Origin: a virus
DNA: 22,094 nucleotides
IMG/VR virus record: IMGVR_UViG_3300025362_000050
Span: 1 to 22,094 of that record
Strand: one strand, 5' to 3'
The stretch's first letter is position 1. Every line of letters starts with the position of its first letter. A program made the position numbers and the translations under genes. Shown piece after piece: positions 17,763 through 22,094 of this stretch. The notes under the pieces were generated by a model. It was not told the DNA's origin and ran no database searches. It worked only from the letters and a program-made list of their open reading frames with translations.

Positions 17763-18089
17763 ATGAAAAAATCAGAATTAAATGAAATTAGAAACATTAT
17801 GAGCGAAGAGAAATTCCAGTCTAAGCTTCCTACTCAGCTAAAAGCTTCGGGAGTCAAATGATTACCCAATACTGGTGCTAACTCTAAACCTAATATAATT
17901 AGCAATGTTAATGCTGGCAATACTGGCTTAAACAAATGAGTTAAGACGCTTAATAGTGACATCAAAAAGTTAGAGAAAAACAAAGATGACAAAGCATTAT
18001 GGCTTAGTATACATAATGATTTATGAACAATTATAGCAATTGCGCAAAAGACACAACATTCGGCGGAATATGGAACGCCAAAAAAATAG
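17763..18089 (+). CDS. MKKSEL-type protein, first frame of a frameshifted gene (108 aa as read)
   Basis: The gene starts after AAAGGAG with MKKSELNEIRNIMSEEKF and uses three TGA-Trp (VKWLPN, NKWVKT, DLWTII) plus one TGG. It stops at TAG 18087-18089, directly after a run of seven A (18080-18086). A well-formed continuation exists in the -1 frame (FGGIWNAKKIENHKQGYF and beyond), which reads through the A run as AAA AAA ATA GAG. A AAA AAA is a classic -1 slippery heptamer, so programmed slippage is possible. A missing base further upstream (for example in AAAA at about 18043) or a true mutation would give the same picture. Function unknown. Confidence 0.65.
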
Positions 18090-18306
18090 AGAACCATAAA
18101 CAAGGTTATTTTATTGATATGCAAAAGTTTAACGAAGTAAATAAAAATACAAAAATAACAAGAAAAAACGACGCAAAGAGATTCAGAGCTATATATATTA
18201 TAGTCAAGGTTACATAGTTACAAAAGTAATGAATGGTAAATGACAAAAAATAAAAAAACAAAAGAAAAAAGGAGAAAAAAAATGGGAATTAACACTGATT
18301 TTTTAA
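18017..18306 (+). pseudogene. Out-of-frame continuation of the 17763 gene, in two further frames
   Basis: From 18017 to 18217 one frame reads TTFGGIWNAKKIENHKQG, then YFIDMQKFNEVNKN and NDAKRFRAIY. It then ends, while the next -1 frame carries on from about 18196 as YYSQGYIVTKVMNGKW and QKIKKQKKKGEKK, to TAA at 18304-18306, overlapping the start of the gp32-like gene. The Trp of MNGKW is a TGA, as expected for coding sequence in this genome. Joined, the three parts would make one protein of about 178 residues. The second shift lies in an AT dinucleotide run and is not a standard slippery site. This could be a decaying gene, assembly indels, or recoding. Confidence 0.5.
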
Positions 18307-19055
18307 AGAAAAGGCTTAATCAATTACAATCCAAACGCAACGTACAATCAAACATCTGGAAACCTACCTCAGGAGAAACACGTATTAGAATCGTACCTTA
18401 CAAATTCAATAGAGAGAACCCTTTCATTGAGTTGTATTGGCATTATGGTTTTAATAACAAAAACTATGTATCACCATTTTCATTCGGAGATCCGGACCCA
18501 ATTCAAGAATTCGCTGAAAAACTTAAGTCAACAGGCGAGAGCGACGATTGGAAAAATGCAAGAGCCCTTGAACCCAAATTGAGAACTTATGTTCCAATTA
18601 TAGTAAGAGGCGAAGAAGAAGAAGGCGTTAAATATTGGGGATTCGGAATTAAAATTTACGAAGCATTGTTAAAATTAATTTCAGACCCAGAATGGGGCGA
18701 CATCACGCACCCTAACGCAGGAAGAGATATTACCGTTGAGTTCAAAACTGCAAAAGAACTAAAAAAGGATTACCCAGAAACAACTATTAGAGTTAGTCCT
18801 TCACAAACTAAACTTACATCAGAAGCAAAAGAACTTAAAAAGTTTTTAAATGACCAAATAGAAATCACACAAGTTTATGTAGTTTCTACTTATGATGAAC
18901 TTAAGAAAGAACTCGGTCTTTACTTGAATGGCCCAACAGCCGAAGAGGAAAGCGTAGATGAAGCAACTTCAACACCAGAATTAGAAGACATCGAAGATTC
19001 AACTGATGATGATTTAGATTCTGTAATGGACGATTTCGATAGCTTGGTAGATTAA
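18282..19055 (+). CDS. Single-stranded DNA-binding protein (T4 gp32-like)
   Basis: The product is 257 residues, somewhat shorter than T4 gp32 (301). The N-terminus (MGINTDFLKKRLNQLQSKRN) resembles the basic cooperativity region. The core has ETRIRIVPYKFNRENPF and LYWHYGF, then RTYVPIIVRGEEEEGVKYWG and ISDPEWGDITHPNAGRDI, the OB-fold pattern of gp32. The last ~35 residues are strongly acidic (DSTDDDLDSVMDDFDSLVD), the tail by which gp32 contacts partner proteins. The usual zinc Cys residues of T4 gp32 are absent. It coats ssDNA during replication and recombination, upstream of the UvsX-like gene. The start follows AAAGGAG. All five Trp are TGG. Confidence 0.85.
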   Translation: MGINTDFLKKRLNQLQSKRNVQSNIWKPTSGETRIRIVPYKFNRENPFIELYWHYGFNNKNYVSPFSFGDPDPIQEFAEKLKSTGESDDWKNARALEPKLRTYVPIIVRGEEEEGVKYWGFGIKIYEALLKLISDPEWGDITHPNAGRDITVEFKTAKELKKDYPETTIRVSPSQTKLTSEAKELKKFLNDQIEITQVYVVSTYDELKKELGLYLNGPTAEEESVDEATSTPELEDIEDSTDDDLDSVMDDFDSLVD

Positions 19056-19083
19056 AAATAAAAAAACAACGGGAGTATTACAA

Positions 19084-20190
19084 ATGGGTAAAACAGATAG
19101 AAATGCTTTAACATCAGCTTTGCATGACGCATTAAATAAAAAACACAAAACACAAAAGGTTGCATACTTTCTTGACGATGATATTTATACTCCAACAGAC
19201 GTGAGGGACTGATTAGGCACCGGTTCCTCCGTTCTTGATTTGGCCATATCAAACATCCCAAATGGCGGTGTTCCATATGGACGTATAACAGAATTACAAG
19301 GATTAGAAAGCTCAGGCAAATCATTAGTAGGTGCGCACTTACTTGCATCATGTCAAAAACAAGGCGGAATAGCTGTATATATAGATACAGAAACGTCAGT
19401 TTTTAGACCATTTTTGGAAGTAATTGGCATTGATTTGAAAAAACTATTATATATTAGATTGAGCTTAGTGGAAGATATATTTGAAACAATTGAAAGCATG
19501 ATAACCAAAGTAAGAGAGACCGATAAAGATATTAAATTAGCAATCTTGGTTGACTCACTTGCTGGTGCAACAACAAAGGTTGAAATGGAAAGTGATTTTG
19601 ATAAAGATGGTTGGTCTACAGCTAAAGCAATTATTACATCAAAAGCAATGCGTAAAATAACTGATATGATTGGCACTCAAAATATAGCACTTATTTTTAC
19701 TCAGCAATTAAGAGTAAATTTAGGAGTTACATTTGGGGACAAATATACCACAAGTGGCGGTAAAGCACTTGGTTTCCATTCCAGTGTACGTATTAGACTT
19801 GACAAATCAACTAAGATATTTAATAAAATGAAAGACGTTATTGGAATGAATATTCGAGCAAAGATTGCCAAGAATAGATTAGGTCCACCATTAAGACAAG
19901 CAATTTTTCAAATTTATTTTGATAGGGGTATAGACGATCTCAGTTCTTGGCTACAAACATTGAAAGAAAGAGGCGTTGTTACGAGTGCTGGAGCTTGGTA
20001 TTCAATACCACTTGAAGATGGTACGATTAAAAAATTTCAATCAAAAAGTTGGGGCGATATGCTTTCAAAAAAAGGTATGTATGATTATGTTTATGGACTT
20101 TTATGCGATGCGTGTATTATGAAGTATAAACCCAAAGAAGTAATTGATATTGATGAAATAGAAATCTCAGACGAACATGTAGAAAATTAG
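19084..20190 (+). CDS. uvsX: UvsX/RecA-like recombinase
   Basis: The product is 368 residues, close to T4 UvsX. The Walker A loop GLESSGKS is at residues 73-80 and Walker B LAILVD at 152-157. DWLGTGSSVLDLAIS and GGVPYGRITELQG before the P-loop match the RecA fold. EMESDFDKDGWSTAKA, ALIFTQQLR and TTSGGKALGFHSSVRIRL match UvsX sequences. It binds ssDNA coated by gp32 and performs strand exchange for recombination-dependent replication. An in-frame TGA at 19210-19212 (codon 43, in DWLG) must be read as Trp; otherwise only a 42-residue peptide is made, while the remaining 4 Trp are TGG. The start follows CGGGAG. Confidence 0.93.
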
Positions 20191-20201
20191 GATTTCTCGT
20201 A

Positions 20202-21266
20202 ATGTTAATGAAAAAAAGTTACGCTGATATTCTAAAAGAATTATCTAAAGATAAGAAGCCAGAAAGTATCAATAGTAAAGTTCTAATAATAGATGGCCTT
20301 AATACCTTTCTCAGAGCTTATGCAGTTTCGCCAGCATCTAACGACGATGGGGCTCATATTGGTGGCATTTCTGGCTTCTTATATTCAATAGGTTATGCAA
20401 TTAAAAGATTTACACCGACAAGATGTGTTATAGTTTTTGATGGCGTTGGCGGTTCGCAAAGAAGAAAGAAACTTTTCCCAGAATACAAAGCCCATAGACA
20501 TCCAACCAAAAAGAAAACCAAATACAACAGAGCGTATGATTTCCAAGATGACGTTAATGATGATAAGATGAAAGAGCTTCAGTTAGAACGTCTCATTGAA
20601 TACTTGCAAGCGTTACCTGTTACACTTATCAGTATTGATAACATTGAAGCTGATGATACAATTGCGTATATAACTGCATTAAGAAAAGATGCAAATTATA
20701 TTATTATGTCAGCCGATAGGGATTTCCTACAATTGGTTAGTGATAGGGTAAAGGTATGGAGCCCTACAAAAAAAGAAGTTTACACAGTGGCGAAAGTACT
20801 TCATGAGTATGGTATACATCCAAATAACTTTGCTTTATATAAAGCAATAAATGGAGATGTAAGCGATAATATTCCTGGAGTTAAAGGTTTCGGCTTATCA
20901 ACTATAAAAAAATATTTTGAATTCTTAGAAGAAGAGAAACAATATTGTTCTGATGATTTAATTACAGAAGCAAAGAAATATGAGAAGTCAAAGAAATGTC
21001 AGACAATGGTTAAAAATAAAAAAGTTTTAGATAGAAATTATGAATTAATGCAATTAGAAACATCAATAATATCCGGCAAATCAAAATTAGATATATTGGC
21101 GTTATTAGATAATCAAATTACTGAACTAAATAAGTATCAAATCCACCTTTTGTCATTGAAAGATAAACTATTTATGGTAATAAAAAATATTAACACCTGA
21201 ATTTTATTATTCAATAAGTTAAACTTATTTGCCATAAAATATAACAAAGAATTAGACGGAAGATAA
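20202..21266 (+). CDS. 5' nuclease of the RNase H / FEN family (T4 rnh-like)
   Basis: The product is 354 residues when TGA 21198-21200 is read as Trp; without that reading it would be 332. The FEN/PIN catalytic acids are visible: IIDGLN (D31), VIVFDG (D80), IEADDTIAY (E149, D151, D152), SADRDF (D172, D174) and GDVSDNIPG (D219, D222). The last begins the helix-hairpin-helix GVKGFGLSTIKKYF, which binds DNA. In T4 this enzyme removes RNA primers and flaps from Okazaki fragments. AGGA lies 8 bases before ATG 20202; an ATG two codons on is an alternative. It follows uvsX by 11 bases. Confidence 0.9.
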
Positions 21267-21290
21267 AATATTTTATAGATTTTTTTATCT
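21261..21290 (+). terminator. AT-rich hairpin at the end of the 5' nuclease gene
   Basis: AGATAAAA (21261-21268) pairs with TTTTATCT (21283-21290); inside it lies a perfect ATAAAATATTTTAT palindrome (21263-21276), followed by T tracts. It overlaps the stop codon. The lack of G/C makes it at best a weak terminator. Confidence 0.35.
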
Positions 21291-21301
21291 TTTGACTTTT
21301 T

Positions 21302-21314
21302 GATATGTATATAT
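21302..21314 (+). promoter_or_regulatory. Promoter-like box GATATGTATATAT
   Basis: Preceded by TTTT, this box is a variant of the GATATTTATATA box at 4661. TTGACT lies just upstream (about 21292-21297) but too close to serve as a standard -35. It lies 24-36 bases before the ATG at 21338. Confidence 0.4.
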
Positions 21315-21337
21315 GAGAAAGGTTATGGAGTGGAAAT

Positions 21338-21487
21338 ATGAACAAAAAAAATGTTAAGATTAACGAGGACGCATTTCACGATTTAAAAGTGTATTGCGCC
21401 GTAGAGAACAAAAAAATTTATGAGGTGGCTTCTGACCTCATTAAAGAAGGGATTGCAAAAGAGAAAGAAGCAGAAAGGAGCAAGTAA
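21338..21487 (+). CDS. Small ribbon-helix-helix-like protein (49 aa)
   Basis: The gene starts after GGAG and ends right at the methyltransferase ATG. KNVKINEDAFHDLKVYCAVE followed by NKKIYEVASDLIKEGIAKEKE fits the strand-helix-helix layout of small Arc/MetJ-type DNA-binding proteins. It may regulate its own operon or be an accessory factor for the methyltransferase. No Trp is present. Confidence 0.7.
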   Translation: MNKKNVKINEDAFHDLKVYCAVENKKIYEVASDLIKEGIAKEKEAERSK

Positions 21488-22094
21488 ATGAAATTAATAC
21501 AAGGTGATTGCTTAATCGAGATGCAGAAATTAGAAGATAATAGTGTAGACTCTATTGTTGTTGATCCACCTTACGGTATATCATTTATGGGAAAAAAGTG
21601 GGATTATAACGTTCCAAAAGTTGAAGTCTGGCAGGAAGCTCTAAGAGTTTTGAAAGCAGGTGGACACGCTTTGGTAGCTTGTGGAACGAGAACTCAGCAT
21701 AGAATGGCAGTTAATCTTGAAGACGCTGGCTTTGAAATACGTGATATTGTGGCTTGGGTATATGGTTCGGGATTTCCAAAGAGTTTGAATATAGGAAAAG
21801 CAGTGGATAAATTACAGGGTAATGAGAGAGAAGAAACTGATTATGTTGCACCAGATGGGAAAAAGAGATGGGGTGGAAATTCTTTTAGCGTTGGAGAAGA
21901 ACCAGATGGTCGTGGAATAAATAAACATACCAAAGGAAACTCTAAATACGAAGGATGGGGAACTGCTCTAAAACCAGCTATGGAACTATGGACTCTCTGC
22001 CGTAAACCTTTAGAAGAAAAAACAATAGCCTCTAATATTCTTAAATGGGGAACAGGTGGAATAAATATAGATGGGTGTAGGGTTGGGGTAGAAC
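21488..22094 (+). CDS. DNA methyltransferase, N4/N6-type (partial)
   Basis: The first 202 residues are present; the gene runs off the right edge. The N-terminus MKLIQGDCLIEMQKLEDNSV leads to the catalytic DPPY motif at residues 26-29, and then KAGGHALVACGTRT, typical of N4-cytosine/N6-adenine methylases of the N6_N4_Mtase family. The AdoMet FxGxG motif should lie in the missing part, as in beta-class order. It probably modifies phage DNA against host restriction. All seven Trp codons visible are TGG; the gene would be translated fully under the standard code. It is coupled to the RHH-like gene (TAAATG). Confidence 0.9.
   Translation, partial: MKLIQGDCLIEMQKLEDNSVDSIVVDPPYGISFMGKKWDYNVPKVEVWQEALRVLKAGGHALVACGTRTQHRMAVNLEDAGFEIRDIVAWVYGSGFPKSLNIGKAVDKLQGNEREETDYVAPDGKKRWGGNSFSVGEEPDGRGINKHTKGNSKYEGWGTALKPAMELWTLCRKPLEEKTIASNILKWGTGGINIDGCRVGVE

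Noticed and set aside
420-18089. Selenocysteine or mass pseudogene explanation for the in-frame TGAs
   Set aside because: Dozens of TGAs in virion genes, at Trp positions, with no TAA or TAG breaks and no SECIS-like need, do not fit either explanation.
18187-18203. AGCTATATATATTATAG as a promoter for the gp32-like gene
   Set aside because: It resembles the boxes, but falls inside what looks like coding sequence of the frameshifted gene, at the second shift point, and is about 80 bases from the gp32-like ATG.

Overview
The window is a stretch of an AT-rich tailed-phage genome with T4-like (contractile-tail) gene content. Its key property is that in-frame TGA is read as tryptophan (translation table 4-like behaviour). 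Read with the standard code, almost every virion gene breaks into fragments. Read with TGA=Trp, they become continuous genes ending only at TAA or TAG, and I found no gene ending at TGA. In the tail tube protein two TGA codons fall where T4 gp19 has Trp, which argues for Trp rather than Gly. The host is either a bacterium with TGA=Trp or a standard-code bacterium whose phage supplies a suppressor tRNA. No tRNA gene is visible here, so this stays open.

Layout: 1-227 is the start of a leftward gene of unknown function, running off the left edge. A divergent promoter region (228-419) leads into the tail tube gene (420-911). Next comes an accessory island (about 914-3463). It holds an HNH homing-type endonuclease whose ribosome-binding site lies inside a hairpin, two copies of a structured repeat, and a cluster of small proteins that share a basic N-terminus and/or a YDIYGN-type motif. 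From 3554 to 13256 is the tail/baseplate module: gp26-like protein, gp51-like protein, a small protein, a 1093-residue tape measure, a large tube-initiator-like protein, gp53/LysM-like wedge, a large hub-like protein and a further structural protein. A truncated, divergent family A DNA polymerase-like gene (13308-14633) follows, then a 634-residue unknown protein and several small unknown genes. One of these (17763-18306) is spread over three reading frames. The right end (18282-22094) is replication/DNA metabolism: gp32-like ssDNA-binding protein, UvsX/RecA-like recombinase, RNase H/FEN-like 5' nuclease, a small ribbon-helix-helix-like protein and a partial DNA methyltransferase.

How the parts work together: all genes except the leftmost run on the + strand, with short gaps, overlaps and good Shine-Dalgarno sites. 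Recurrent AT-rich boxes related to GATATTTATTA and GCATATATTTATA precede gene groups and look like phage promoters. By hand count, tail and baseplate genes together with the small genes up to 18089 use TGA for Trp about 48 times against about 23 TGG. The polymerase-like gene plus the replication/methylase block use about 2 TGA against 18 TGG, and the accessory island about 3 against 14. This asymmetry suggests that decoding of TGA is tied to late expression.
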